In this document: piece by piece, positions 31,560-42,869 of the stretch | How positions within the stretch are numbered: position 1 is the stretch's first letter | How the letters are laid out: each line of letters opens with the position of its first letter | Assembly: GCA_917880885.1 (NCBI GenBank) | Contig: OU862918.1 | Span: forward strand, 28,605,988 to 28,669,987 | DNA from: Limnephilus marmoratus | Lineage: Eukaryota; Arthropoda; Insecta; Trichoptera; Limnephilidae | Length of the DNA: 64,000 bases | Reading direction: 5' to 3' | Position numbers and translations under genes: made by a program | The notes under the pieces: generated by a model | What the model was told of the DNA's origin: nothing | The model's input: only the letters and a program-made list of their open reading frames with translations | Databases searched by the model: none

Positions 31560-32262
31560 GTTAAGTTGTAGGTACTTAAGACTACACGTAAGACATTACT
31601 TAAAGCATTGCTTTAGAAAGTACCCAAGACATTACTGTCGGTACGTCAGACAGTACTTAAGACATTACTTAATACATCATTTCAGGCAGTACTCAAGAAG
31701 TATTTAAGACAGTACATAAGACAGCACGTGAGACACGCAAGACATTACTTAAGACATTAATTCAGAAAGAACTTATGACATTACTTTCAGTACGTCAGAC
31801 AGTAGGTACCTAATAAGTATTTAGCAGCTCACAAGACACTACGTAAGACGTTGTTTAAGACAGTACGCAAGACAATACTTAATACACCACTTAAGACAGC
31901 ACATAAGGCAGCACGCAAGCTAGGTAAGACATTTCTTACTGCATTAAGCAGAAGGTACTTACGACATTACCAGTTCGTCAAACAGTTGGTACTTAAGAAG
32001 TATTTAAGACAGTGCGTAAGACTGTAGACAGCTACATTACTACAGGCAGTACTTAAGAAGTACTTAAGACAGCACATGGGGCAGCACGTAAGCCACGTAA
32101 GACAAGCAAAACATTACTTTAGGCATTACTTCAGAAAGTACTTAAGACATTACTATCAGTACGTCAGACAGTAGGTACTTAAGAAGTATTTAAGACAGCT
32201 CATAAGACACTACGTAACACACTGCTTAAGGCAGTACGTAAGACAGTACTAAAAGCGCCCTT
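31560..32262 (+). repeat. Degenerate TTAAGACA...GTAC array
   Basis: Diverged short repeats around ACTTAAGACATTACTTAAGA and GTACGTAAGACAGCACGT run for about 700 bp without long unique stretches. A related array in the opposite orientation lies at 35336-35860. Both are followed by the same GGTGATTTTT ... AACGGCGCTAT segment in the same orientation (32267-32292 and 35888-35915). Confidence 0.7.
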
Positions 32263-32316
32263 AAGGTGATTTTTCACAAAAACGGCGCTATTCAAATTAT
32301 CCAATTATTATTATTA

Positions 32317-32964
32317 TCTCTACATATTATAAATTAAAGTCCCCCGCGTCGTCTGTCTGTCTGTTCGCGATAAACTCTGTCTGTCTGTTCGCGATAAACT
32401 CGAAAACTATTCGGTTTTCACCAATAGATAGTGTTTTGTGAGGAAGGTTTAGGTATGTAATTTGTCAAGGATTTGTGTAAATTGGTTGAAACATAACGAT
32501 AATTGTTAGAATTGTCGGAAAAAGTCAAGCCGCCTGGTAGCTTTCACCGAAAACGCTGCCTAATCCTTTTGGGATATAACAAAACAATGCATGGTGGGAT
32601 ATTCCTCTTTTATAGATCTACAAAAATTCCGCGAAGGCATATATTTATCTTTTACGGATAGCTTACTATACCCATTCTATCTTCTAAAAAATGGTCACGT
32701 ACATTGCGGTAATTGAAAAGTTATTTAGACGGATACAGTATTAATCCTTATTAACTCAAATACGTTAGTTACCCCAAGCATTTCATGCACATTATTATAA
32801 TCTTTCACACCATCTCTACGTATTATAAATTAAAGTCCTCCGCGGCGTCTGTCTGTCTCTTCGCGATAAACTCAAAGACGACGGTGGTAATAAAGGTTGG
32901 ATAACCATCCAGTAGATGACGTTGTGTTTTATTAGCCACAGCAACGCGTGGCCGGGTCAGCTAG
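32317..32964 (+). mobile_element. Helitron with two 5' ends
   Basis: TCTCTACATATTATAAATTA followed by AAGTCCCCCGCGTCGTCTGT starts at 32317. A second copy, TCTCTACGTATTATAAATTA with AAGTCCTCCGCGGCGTCTGT, starts at about 32813. A single 3' end, GCGTGGCCGGGTCAGCTAG, closes at 32964. GTCTGTCTGTTCGCGATAAA is itself tandemly doubled. Non-coding. Confidence 0.65.
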
Positions 32965-33875
32965 TTATTAATAATACATTGCTTCAGGAATTACTCAAGA
33001 CAATACATAAAAAGCATTAAAGATGATGAATTTATGGTTGTTTTTGCATGAATTTCTTTTGTGTATAACCTTTAAAAATGTAAAAATCCTTAAAACATGT
33101 ACTTTAAATTAACGTTTTTGGCCATAATACCTACTTTCTGATTTTTTTTGTTTCCACAGATGTCGTTAATTTTACTCATTTCATCTGGAATAGGGTAGTA
33201 ATGCATGCAGCCTTCTGGTTCAGGTAGACTGCATGCATTCCACGAGTAAGAACTTTACATAATTTTCCGAGGCATTTCCTGACGGGTGTCAAAAGTCAGA
33301 GTTAACACGGCTGTACGCATCAACCTCACTGGCAACATTTATTATTTGTATCCAAGTGCAAATTGCAAATTGCATCCCTATTAGCATTTTAAAACATTTC
33401 CCGCTGCCATCAAACAAATTTACGGGACGTCGCTCGCAATTTATCCCCTTTTACTGGGTATGAATTATTTGTAAACAGTTCCACCCTTCGTCTGTCTGGT
33501 GCCTGCCAGCCCCCTCACAACCTACCCCAACATCTACTCCAACAGTCCACCCCAACAGTCTGCACTGTCTGCAGCGAAACCTCAATCAAATATGGGGATG
33601 CAATTAACAGGATTATTATTTATTCAGACGAAAGTTGGCCGGACACGTTTATACGTACAATACGTAGACACGAGGAAGTTAGCAAGGGATTATTGATAGG
33701 GGAAAACTGCTAAACACATTGATCAAAAGACGTAGACGAATGCGTAGGTATATTATTGGCGAAAAAATCCGGCAATCAATGGTAAACCAAGTCATTCTAG
33801 ATAAAAATACTATTTTTATTTTAGGTTATTAGGGAAATAGTTAAACATAAGAGTATTTTATAAAAATAATTAAAT
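32965..33875. other. No recognisable gene
   Basis: Includes a short CATGCAT-containing inverted segment near 33200-33240 (ATGCATGCAG ... CTGCATGCAT). Otherwise unremarkable; the open frame near 33500 has no domain. Confidence 0.35.
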
Positions 33876-33883
33876 GTTTACAC

Positions 33884-34698
33884 CAGTGATTCCCAAAGTG
33901 GTCCAGGTGGACCCCCAGGGGTCCACGGGAGACTCGTTGGCGTGATAAAAAAATGGGGGTCCACAAGTTGTATGTGGGGGTCCACGAAAATTTATCTGGT
34001 TTCGATAGTAAACAACAAAAATGTTGGCTTGGCTTTACCTATCAATGTAGGCAGATAATACACAACTCAGAAAAATTAAGGGAGCAAAAAAAATTCCAAA
34101 TTTTCGGTGATTTTTGACAGGCTGTATTTTGGTGAAAAATGGTCGTATTGAGACTTAAAAAAAAGCATTTTGAAGCTTTAAGATTATAATTTTCATATTT
34201 CTGGCAATTTTTTTTAGGACCTACGGTTCTCATGCAATCCTGATTTTTTGCTTGAACTTTTCAACTTGAAAAGAACTTACACAGAACGTGAAAATATTTG
34301 ATGAATTCGTCAAACTTTCTGAAACAACCCATCCTAAGACTTTGGGAATGTATTCTTAAATAACTATACTACTCATACAATAATATATAATTCATAAATA
34401 AATTTATTAAATAAAAAAATTAAATCATTTTTTTAAGTCATCTATCTACCTACATGTATTTCCCCCTAAGTCTATTATCATATTTTTTTAAATAAATAGA
34501 ACACAAGAAAATATACTATTTTTCTTTTTATTTATTCCACTCCGAATTTCGGGTAGGCTCAGCCGCGACGCAAATTTCCATCGTTTGATCTAATCTTCAC
34601 ATTTTTGATGAGTTTTGGGAATATGGTAGAAATGGGTCCACCGAAATCAGTAAAATTTTGAAAGGGGTCCGCGAGAAAAATAAGTTTGGGAACCTCCG
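33884..34698. mobile_element. hAT deletion derivative, 815 bp
   Basis: Ends CAGTGATTCCCAAAGTGGTC and (reverse complement) CGGAGGTTCCCAAACTTATT. The 8-bp duplication GTTTACAC is at 33876-33883 and 34699-34706. Subterminal GGACCCCCAGGGGTCCAC palindrome. Shares both ends and parts of the interior with the 352-3063 element. No transposase. Confidence 0.85.
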
Positions 34699-34706
34699 GT
34701 TTACAC

Positions 34707-35335
34707 GATTGCATGAGTCATCTAAGTATTCGCAAAAAATTGATATTATATAAAAAAAAATCATAGATGATTAAAGAAAACAAAGGGAGTTGGTAGAAAT
34801 ACATTTTTTTGAAAAAGAAATATAAAATACAGAATAAAACTTGTAGGATAGAGAATGTAAAATCAAACTATGTACCTATTTAAAAAAATATTTACATGAG
34901 GACGAATGGAAAATATCAGCTCCTGAAAAGATATTAATGTATTTTGTACACAACCTTCTGAGGAATTGAGGTTGTGTGTAGTTAGTTTTTGAGTGTGGGA
35001 TGTGGAGTAGCTGTGGAACTTTTGCTTTATTGTTATTTTTTTATATTGTAGAAACAAAACAGTACATTGGTTACAGTGATGAAATAATATTACTTATTTT
35101 ATTGTGGGTACCTATAATATGTGTCCTTGTTTATTTATGTTAGTACGAGCATTGAACAGTTTTTATCAGTGACTTGATGTTCCATTTAAATGTGGGCCGG
35201 GAATCCGAGAAAATGTCGATGAGCTTAAGCTAATATTATTAACGAATTTGATGCTACATCTGTTCTGTAATTTATCTAATCTGTGGGTACAGTAATTATT
35301 TCCTTGGGATGGGTACTTGATTAGTGTTTTGAAGT
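34707..35335. other. No recognisable gene
   Basis: AT-rich, without a supported frame or repeat. Confidence 0.4.
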
Positions 35336-35860
35336 ATGTCATAAGTACTGCCTGAAATAATGTATTAAGTGCTACTTACGTACTTTTTGAAGCAACGTCT
35401 TATGTACTGCCTTATGTACTGTCTTAAGTACTTGGTACTGCCTAAAGTAATGTATTAAGTACTTTCTTAAGGGATGACCTAAGTACTTTCTTACGTGCTG
35501 TCTTAAGCACTTCTTGTCTAACGTATTGACAATAATGCTTTAAGTACTTTCTGAAGTAATGTCTTACGTGCTGTCTGACGTATTAGTAGTAATGTCTAAA
35601 GTAATGTTTTAAGTACTATCTTACAAGCTGTCTGAAGAACCTACTGTTTTATATATTATTCATAGTGATTTCACACAAGCGGAGAACATTAGGGTGCACA
35701 GTTTACACTCGCGCTGAGTAAGCGGGTTCCCTATATACAGAGCATCGGATCATGCCATGACGTACTATCAGTACTATCTTAAATACAGCCAGAAGTAATG
35801 TATTAAGTACTCTCTTAAGTACTGTCTTGTGTATGGTCTCAGTAGTTCGATAGTAATAAG
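35336..35860 (-). repeat. Degenerate TTAAGACA...GTAC array, opposite orientation
   Basis: AAGTACTGCCTGAAATAATG, GTACTGTCTTAAGTACTT and related strings are the reverse complement of the 31.6-kb array units. A non-array segment (about 35645-35760) interrupts it. Confidence 0.65.
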
Positions 35861-36430
35861 TAGGTCCATAAACTGTAACATACCCTTGAGGTGATTTTTG
35901 ATTGAAACGGCGCTATAAAAGTGTTCCAGATATCGCAGATTAGACTCTAACTAATGTAACCACTTTTTGTTTATTGTGTAATTTTTCAATCGAATAATTT
36001 TCCAAAACCATAATACAAACCTAAATGGGTTTCCACTCATAGGTAAGCTTTAGTCGCTTCAGGGATTTAATAAAGTATTACCAGACCACTTTTATCCTTC
36101 CTCTGACCATTCCATGACTCACTGTCATTTCTTCTGATTCTTAGAATACGAAATAAAACGATTTAATTTATTACAAAAAAGATGTAATAATAATTTATGT
36201 TTTTCAAAGACCGGTACAAAATATATATTAATGTTCTCATCAAAATTAGTATGCTTTACGTAAACAACGTGTGTATTTATTTCAAAGTTAAATAATGAAA
36301 TTGCTTCAGGAAAACCCTTTGAATTTTTTGTAAACATACCCTTTATGAAAACACGCCTTAACTTATTTAATAAAGTTGTTAGATCAAATTTTCTTCCAGT
36401 ATTCGAACAGTACCCACGCTTTTTTTTTCA

Positions 36431-36515
36431 AAGAAAGGCAAACATTCGCCAGTTACAAACAACTGACAATATTATAAAATCTCCTAATATCATCATAATA
36501 AGTGAAAACTGTTGC
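36431..36515 (-). repeat. SINE family C, body fragment
   Basis: GGCAAACATTCGCCAGTTAC, then TGACAATATTATAAAATCTC and GTGAAAACTGTTGCTTG align with 20211-20290. The tRNA-like head is missing. Confidence 0.5.
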
Positions 36516-37171
36516 TTGTCGTTAAACAAGTATAGGCGAATTACTTTAAAGAGTGGACGTTTGAATGTATTTGTGCGTACCGATAGTGCTTAAAAATGGA
36601 TCGAAATAGTTTGTAGTGCTCGCAGTTCCCTCTTTCCCTTCAGTAGTCCAATCGAAACTCTCATTTTGAACATTTACAGGCGAGCTGTTGAAGTCAAGAA
36701 CGGGTTGCATAAACGACACCTGTCAATCATGTAGGTACATATGTTGGGCGCGTTTTAGGCGTGTTTTTCGACTATGTTTCCCGAGGATTCCAGATACTAA
36801 TATCTACATCCTGTATGTCGGACGAATATCTACAGCTCATACGTTGGACTAATATCTATGAACTTCAGAGTGAGGACTAATATCGTAATATCTACAGAGC
36901 TAAGGTCGGACGAATATCTATGACGGTCCCAGTGGTGACTAATATCTATGAAGCGTAGGTTGGACCAATATCTACAGAGGGCAGCTGAGCAGGAAAAGCA
37001 TAAATTACTTCAATTACGTGATTACTAATTACGTAAAGGCTTAAACGTTTAAAGTACGTACATGAAGTTTTTACATAATATTACGTATTTTGCTGTTTAC
37101 GAGGACAATAATTTATTGAACAAACATGGAGGCCATAATACAAAGATATTTATTTATTTCGAAAACGGCAC

Positions 37172-37208
37172 CACAACCTAACCTAACCTAACTTAACCTA
37201 ACCTAACT
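37172..37208 (+). repeat. Interstitial telomere-type repeat (CCTAA)n
   Basis: AACCTAACCTAACCTAAC, one altered unit, then AACCTAACCTAACTG. CCTAA/TTAGG is the canonical insect telomere unit. Seven or eight units lie here inside element I, copy 1. Confidence 0.8.
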
Positions 37209-37437
37209 GACATAGAAATGGTCATGGTAACAGACTAAATAATTTAGAAGCAATCGAAATAAAGAAAGCTGTTAAAACAAAAACCCATATCCTGAATAAT
37301 CAGCTAAATGTATACAATAGTCCGATATTATGGATTTTTACATATGTACATACATAAATTAAGTTTTTTAAACTGCATACGCAATATTACGTTATTCCAA
37401 TATGCTATACATAATTGCAAATCCAACCTCTGCCAGT

Positions 37438-37693
37438 GCTGTAGATATTCGTCCACACTTTGGTTCTCATAGATATTAGTCAGCAGTTTGAGCTGTAGAT
37501 ATTCGTCCACACTTTGGTTCTCATAGATATTAGTCAGCAGTTTGAGCTGTAGATATTCGTCCACACTTTGGTTCTCATAGATATTAGTCAGCAGTTTGAG
37601 CTGTAGATATTCGTCCTCACTTTGGTTCTCATAGATATTGGTCAGCAGTTTGAGCTGTAGGTATTCGTCCCCACTTTGGTTCTCATAAATATT
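37438..37693 (-). repeat. 54-bp tandem repeat, about 5 copies
   Basis: Unit: GTAGATATTCGTCCACACTT then TGGTTCTCATAGATATTAGT and CAGCAGTTTGAGCT. The first three copies are nearly identical and the last two drift. Copy 2 of the element has two units. Confidence 0.9.
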
Positions 37694-37964
37694 AGTCCGA
37701 TTTGTTCAGTTTTTGGAATTCCTGTAGATATTTGTAGACGCCTCCTCCCCGAGCATCTCCCTTGTAATACCGGTAGAACAAGGACAGCATTCCCACCCGA
37801 CGCCTAAGAAAGCCTTGAAAGATTTTAAGATAGGAGAATCTCTCAACCAGAACGCCCATTTCTGCACAGATTCGAGGATTTTTTTCGGGTATTTTGGGCC
37901 TCCAAACTAGAGGTGGCTGCCTAATTCAACCGTGGGGAGCACTTGAAATTTGTACAGGGTTAGC

Positions 37965-38350
37965 AGTTTATTTATTATTTATTTATTATTTAAACGCCCG
38001 TCCATAGGGCTATTACATACATAATACAAGTGTATCGAACATTTACAAACATTATATATATAGAATAACATACAGTACATACATACGATGCATATTAGTA
38101 CAACAAATATTTATCATTTTACAAACATATCAGTTACATAAATAAATAATTATTTTTGCTTTGATGCAAGACGGTGAGGTTTTGAAAATATCGAAAAGGT
38201 CTGTATACGTATTGGCAGTTCGGTGAAAATGCACTAGCGGTGAATGATAGCAATAGTTAGTGCTATGATTGTCACTGTGGAAAAGGTGGTGGAGTCGAGT
38301 TGATTTAACAGGGACACGAATATTTATAACACTTAACATTTGAGGGCAGT
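37965..38350 (-). mobile_element. LINE 3' end, family 2
   Basis: On the minus strand, a 69-residue C-terminal piece contains LVHFHRTANTYTDLFDIFKT before a stop, the common end of Jockey/CR1-like ORF2 proteins. It is followed by a UTR with GCCCTATGGACGGGCGTTTA and an AATAATAAATAAATAATAAA tail. 5'-truncated. Confidence 0.65.
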
Positions 38351-40184
38351 CAGTAATTCAGTAATTTAAAAAGTATAAGAATGTCATTAATAGTACGCCT
38401 GGTAGAAAGTAATGTAGTTATGTACTATTAAAGTATCTGCGGGCCCTGTACAGTACATCCAGTTTCTGAGAGGCTAACTCTGGCTTCGATGGAGCCCCCG
38501 TACCTGAATTGGTCACTTAGAGTTACACCAAGCATATCAATGGAGGGCCTCTTCGGAAGATTGCTTCCGTTGAAAGGAAATAAAGTTTTTCATTTCGATC
38601 CCTTTTAGACGTAATCAGACATGATTGTGTCTTTGAAACATTAAATTTATTATTTTATCTTTAAAATTATTTTACAATAACTGGGACAACATTCAGGCAA
38701 CATGTAGCATACTGCAATGAAGAATGCTACAAAGTCTTTCAATCGAAGGAACGCAAAGCAACAAGAAGTAAGTGTCTTTGTAGCACGGTTCATGTTGATT
38801 GTTCTGCCATAGTCCGTTGGTTATTCAAAAAATGATATCCGGGGTGGCGGTACCCGTTTCCGCTTCCCAAACGGCTTCAGGTTTCGTCTCTGTTACCGAT
38901 GGGTGTGGTCCAAGACAATTTTTAGTAAAATGATATTACTTTAGGGTGTAAAGAGGCAATTCGCATACATTCGTCTGTTTTTTAAGTTAATTCAATTTTT
39001 GTGAGATGGGGTAAGTGTAAGTGGGAGGGGTAAGCTAGCCAGTGTTTTGTGGGTGCATACACTTAGGGATATAAAATAATTTAAAGCATATACCTCGACC
39101 ACCATAACATGGACAAGTGCCTGGTAGTTTGGTTTTGAAATGATGATATGCGTAGTTCCTACCGGGATGTCATTTATCCTGTACCTACCCTCCCTAATCA
39201 TATCACCTTGCTGGAAAAGCATTTGAAAATAGAACAATGACAAGAGTGATTTCGAGAGCGTTTGTTTTCTGACTACATTGGAAGCAAATTTTGTTGGTTT
39301 ATCGTGTTCATAATATACTAGATAATTACCTCGAAGTACCGCAGTAGAACTATGTAAATAAACTATATTTGTAATTGTGTTGTTCGCCTTCGCAGAGGTA
39401 AGTGTTTGGTTGCCCTTCTTCCTTGTAATACATTATTTTTCCCTACACAAATAATCACACATTTCCAGCAAATAACATTTCGTTTAATATTTACAGTCCA
39501 GTGCGTATGAAGCTGTAATTGGGAAACAGTTTCAGATGCAACCCAATGAATAAAGAAAAAAATTAGAAAAATCTTATATTTAATTCTTACAGTGAAATAT
39601 ATCGAGAAAAAGAGCGCATCTGGACAGTTCATTTTGCTTCCAATTGAAGATTTAAAGCAGACAGCGAACACTTATACTGTAATATTTTCCACTGAGCACT
39701 TACCATTTCATCTTTTTTCTTTGCTTCCATGTATAGCCTCTTTTATTCATCATTTTGACGTGTCTGAGTCTGTCACCCTTTACTAAACATTTTAATGCGT
39801 TTTTTTCTACTAGCTCTTTTGTCTGTGGTCATCCAAACAGCATTCTCCTTTGTGTCAATAAATAACCTGTCGGAAATTTTGCTATTTCATTCTACAAATC
39901 AAAGACCCTTGCTCAGATTAGAATCAATCTCTCTGGAAAACTTAATATTCATCTGAATAATCTTAAAGTTACAATAATCCAGTACAAAACAACAAGGTTT
40001 TGACATAGAAAGGATTAACCGCAAATCATAACCTCTCACTGTAAGTTTCCCTTGGTGTGGAAATGAAGAAGTTCACGAAGCTGCTCACTTTACACCTGAC
40101 GGCGGAATGTCGGGAGACCACACCCTGGGACGCTAAAACACTACGATAGGCATACGCTTACGTCGCTTACCTCGAATATTGGTC
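38351..40184. other. No recognisable gene
   Basis: Several open frames of 60-100 residues occur on both strands (for example 38992-39243 and 39363-39671), none with a recognisable domain. Splice-like signals exist but do not link into a coherent exon chain. This is the best candidate region for undetected host exons, but I cannot support one. Confidence 0.35.
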
Positions 40185-40189
40185 AAGTG

Positions 40190-40346
40190 TATTATAATGT
40201 TAGGTATTAACATTAAAAGATTTATTATTTGAGATAACATTTATTTGGAATACTTGTTGACATCTTGAACAGAGAGTACAAAGTGGGTGATCCCATTTCC
40301 GGATCTCCCATAGACAATATTGTATCATAGAGATCTTAACATAACA
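40190..40346 (-). repeat. 3' LTR of the gypsy element
   Basis: 157 bp. On the coding strand it begins TGTTATGTTAAGATCTCTAT and ends CCTAACATTATAATA. Identical to the 5' copy. The plus-strand neighbour is TCTCCCTTTTTTT, the complement of the polypurine tract. Confidence 0.95.
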
Positions 40347-40679
40347 TCTCCCTTTTTTTATAAAAAAAATAAATATTTTTTATTTTTTAATTAACATAAT
40401 AAATTTTAATTTTCATCTCATATCTCTAAATATTTTTCGACATTTTTACTTACTACTAAATTATGACATTTTTAACAAAAATTATAATGAAAACTTAAAT
40501 ACATATTTAATGTTTTTTAACAAACTAAAAACAGTCTTCTTCATTAGACAATGCATATACATTTGCAATAAATTATATAAACAAAACAAAACATATTTTT
40601 TCTTAAGACTATGCTTTTATATAAACACATTTAAAACATATAATATGTTTGTATTTTATGTAAATATCTTTAATTAGTT

Positions 40680-42869
40680 TTACATGTATCTGTCAGGAAT
40701 CTTCACAACTCTTCCTGATCTAGTAATGACTTGACTTGAGGTAGATGGAACCGTAAAATCTAAACTTGGAAAATACATTTGACTAGTATTCTGACTTTTA
40801 TTTATTACTTCTGATGATTGACTGTCTTGTTGACTTTTTTCTTGACTATTATAATTATTATTTTCATTTGACTTATCATATCTTAAATGAATTCTATTTC
40901 TTCTATATTTATTTCCATTTGAAGTTTCAATTATGTATGACCTTGGACTTTTATTCCACAACTCCTTTACTATTGCTGGCTCCCAATGACTTTCTGGTTT
41001 TCTTTTAAAAACTACTTTATCCCCAATATTTAATGGTTTTAAATTCTGACTACCTCTATCGGCATATTTTTTCATTTTATTTTGACGATTTTCTGCTTCT
41101 TTTTTATATTCTTTAAATTTGACTACTTTTGGTTTTAACTGTCTTTTAGTAGACGGTAAGTTACAACGAAGTTGTCTTGACATTAATAATTGTGACGGAG
41201 AAGGTAAATTCTCTTTTGGCGTCGTACGATAATGTAATAATGACAAATATGGATCGGTTTTATCTTCTTGACATTTTCTTAAAATATTTTTTACGATTTT
41301 GACTGCACTTTCAACTTGTCCGTTTGACTGAGAATGATACGGACTTGTTGTTATATGATAAATATCCCATTCATACGTAAATGATTTAAATGCAACTGAA
41401 TGGAATGGTGGACCTCCATCACTGACTAATTCTAATGGTATTCCATGTCGACTGCAAATTGATTTTAAATTTTTTACTACTACATCTGCTGTGTAATGCT
41501 TATTCATATTTGCAATTTCTATATACTTTGAGTAATAATCAACTACTACTAAATAATAAGTATTATTAAATGTTAAAATATCTACACCAATACGTTCCCA
41601 AGGGTAGTTTGATATTGGGTGTGATATAAGTGACTCGGGTTGATTAGAAGGTTTAAATTTTAGACATGTTTGACATTGTTCAATCATATTTTTAATATCT
41701 GAATTCATATTTGACCAATATAGAAAATCTCTAACCAATTTCTTTGTTTTTATAATCCCTTGATGCCCTTCATGCATTTTCTTTAATATTTCTGGTATCA
41801 TAACTGTAGGAATTATTAAAGAATGACCTTTAAAAACTAAATCGTTACAAACATTTATTTCTGATTGTATATTCCAATATTGTTTAACTAAAGAATTAAC
41901 TTTATTTTTGGATGTCGGCCAACCTTCAATGTAGTACTTTATTAGAATTTGTAAAGCTGTGTCCTCCCTAGTTGCTTTTTTAATTTCTTCTAATTTTTGT
42001 GGTGTTACTGCCATGTTATTAACTATAGTGTTAACATGTAAATTAATATCGCTTTCAAAAGTTAATGTTTCTGTGTTTGGCAATGCCGACCTTGATAATG
42101 TATCTGCAATGTACAAATTTTTTCCGGGAATATATTCTACAATGAGATCATATTTTTGTAAATCTAGCATCATTCTTTGCAATCTGGCTGGTATGTCATA
42201 TAACGATTTTTGAAATAAAGTAATTAAGGGTTTATGATCAGTTTGCACATATACGGTTTGACCATATAAATATTGATTAAATTTATAACAACCACAAACT
42301 ATAGCGTATAATTCTTTTTCAATTTGTGCATATCTAGTCTGTGCTGGTGTGAGTGTTTTTGAAGAATATGCTATTGGTCTTTTGTCTTGCATAATGACCA
42401 TACCTACTGCTGATTTTGATAAGTCTACAGATAATGTAATTGGTTTATTTTTATCGTAATGTGTTAAAATTGGTTCTGAACTAATTATATTTTTTAATTC
42501 ATTGAACGACTTTTCGTAATTTTCATCCCACAAAAATTCTACGTTTTTCTTTAATAATTGTCTTAATACATTAGTTTTTTCTGACATATTTTTGATGAAT
42601 GGACTTAAATAGTTAATCATTCCTAAAAATCTTTGTAATTCTTTTTTATCTTTAGGTGACTTCATTTCCCTAATAGCACTAATTTGTGAATAATCAGCTT
42701 TTATTCCTTCATCACAAAATATATGACCTAGAAATTTAATTTCTTTGACGTTAAATTTACATTTGCTCATGTTAAATTTTAAATTATTTTCCCGTGCCTT
42801 ATCTAACACTTGTTTTAAAGATTTATCGTGACTCTCTTGATCTTTTCCAAAAACTAAAATATCATCAAT
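40680..42869 (-). CDS. Pol C-terminal part: RT end, RNase H, integrase
   Basis: The frame opens just at the reverse-transcriptase active-site box (FIDD at about 42872-42861) and runs 709 residues from its first methionine (42809). Numbering from that methionine, RNase H shows D129, E165 and D191 (SVDLSK, EKELYA, QTDHKP). Integrase has an HHCC zinc site at H346, H349, C379 and C382, then the D-D-35-E catalytic triad D410, D464, E500 (GVDILT, VSDGG, GQVES). A chromodomain is not evident. The C-terminal tail is Asn/Ser-rich and ends PDRYM before the stop. It lost continuity with the upstream RT frame by one nucleotide at 42870-42874. Confidence 0.9.
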   Translation of the reverse strand: MDDILVFGKDQESHDKSLKQVLDKARENNLKFNMSKCKFNVKEIKFLGHIFCDEGIKADYSQISAIREMKSPKDKKELQRFLGMINYLSPFIKNMSEKTNVLRQLLKKNVEFLWDENYEKSFNELKNIISSEPILTHYDKNKPITLSVDLSKSAVGMVIMQDKRPIAYSSKTLTPAQTRYAQIEKELYAIVCGCYKFNQYLYGQTVYVQTDHKPLITLFQKSLYDIPARLQRMMLDLQKYDLIVEYIPGKNLYIADTLSRSALPNTETLTFESDINLHVNTIVNNMAVTPQKLEEIKKATREDTALQILIKYYIEGWPTSKNKVNSLVKQYWNIQSEINVCNDLVFKGHSLIIPTVMIPEILKKMHEGHQGIIKTKKLVRDFLYWSNMNSDIKNMIEQCQTCLKFKPSNQPESLISHPISNYPWERIGVDILTFNNTYYLVVVDYYSKYIEIANMNKHYTADVVVKNLKSICSRHGIPLELVSDGGPPFHSVAFKSFTYEWDIYHITTSPYHSQSNGQVESAVKIVKNILRKCQEDKTDPYLSLLHYRTTPKENLPSPSQLLMSRQLRCNLPSTKRQLKPKVVKFKEYKKEAENRQNKMKKYADRGSQNLKPLNIGDKVVFKRKPESHWEPAIVKELWNKSPRSYIIETSNGNKYRRNRIHLRYDKSNENNNYNSQEKSQQDSQSSEVINKSQNTSQMYFPSLDFTVPSTSSQVITRSGRVVKIPDRYM

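Larger units (their letters stand above)
36786..37745. mobile_element. Satellite-armed element I, copy 1
   Basis: The left arm is an irregular array of GACTAATATCTACAGAGC-type units. The right arm (37438-37690) is five copies of a 54-bp unit containing GTAGATATTCGTCCACACTT and CATAGATATTAGTCAGCAGT, so the short motif ACTAATATCTAC faces inward from both ends. Flanks TTCCCGAG and TCCCCGAG are a likely 8-9-bp duplication with one mismatch. The middle is shared with copy 2, but this copy has about 320 bp more (36978-37298), including telomere-like repeats. Confidence 0.65.

Noticed and set aside
36125..36593. Overlapping 70- and 82-residue frames as genes
   Set aside because: No domain, no start context and partial overlap with a SINE C fragment.
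37328..37564. Repetitive 78-residue frame with DEYLQLKLLTNIYENQSV units
   Set aside because: This is the translation of the 54-bp (18-codon) tandem repeat in the arm of a mobile element, open because the unit length is a multiple of three.
38992..39671. Candidate exons on the minus strand
   Set aside because: Individually open but no recognisable domain and no consistent donor/acceptor chain joining them; left as unresolved.
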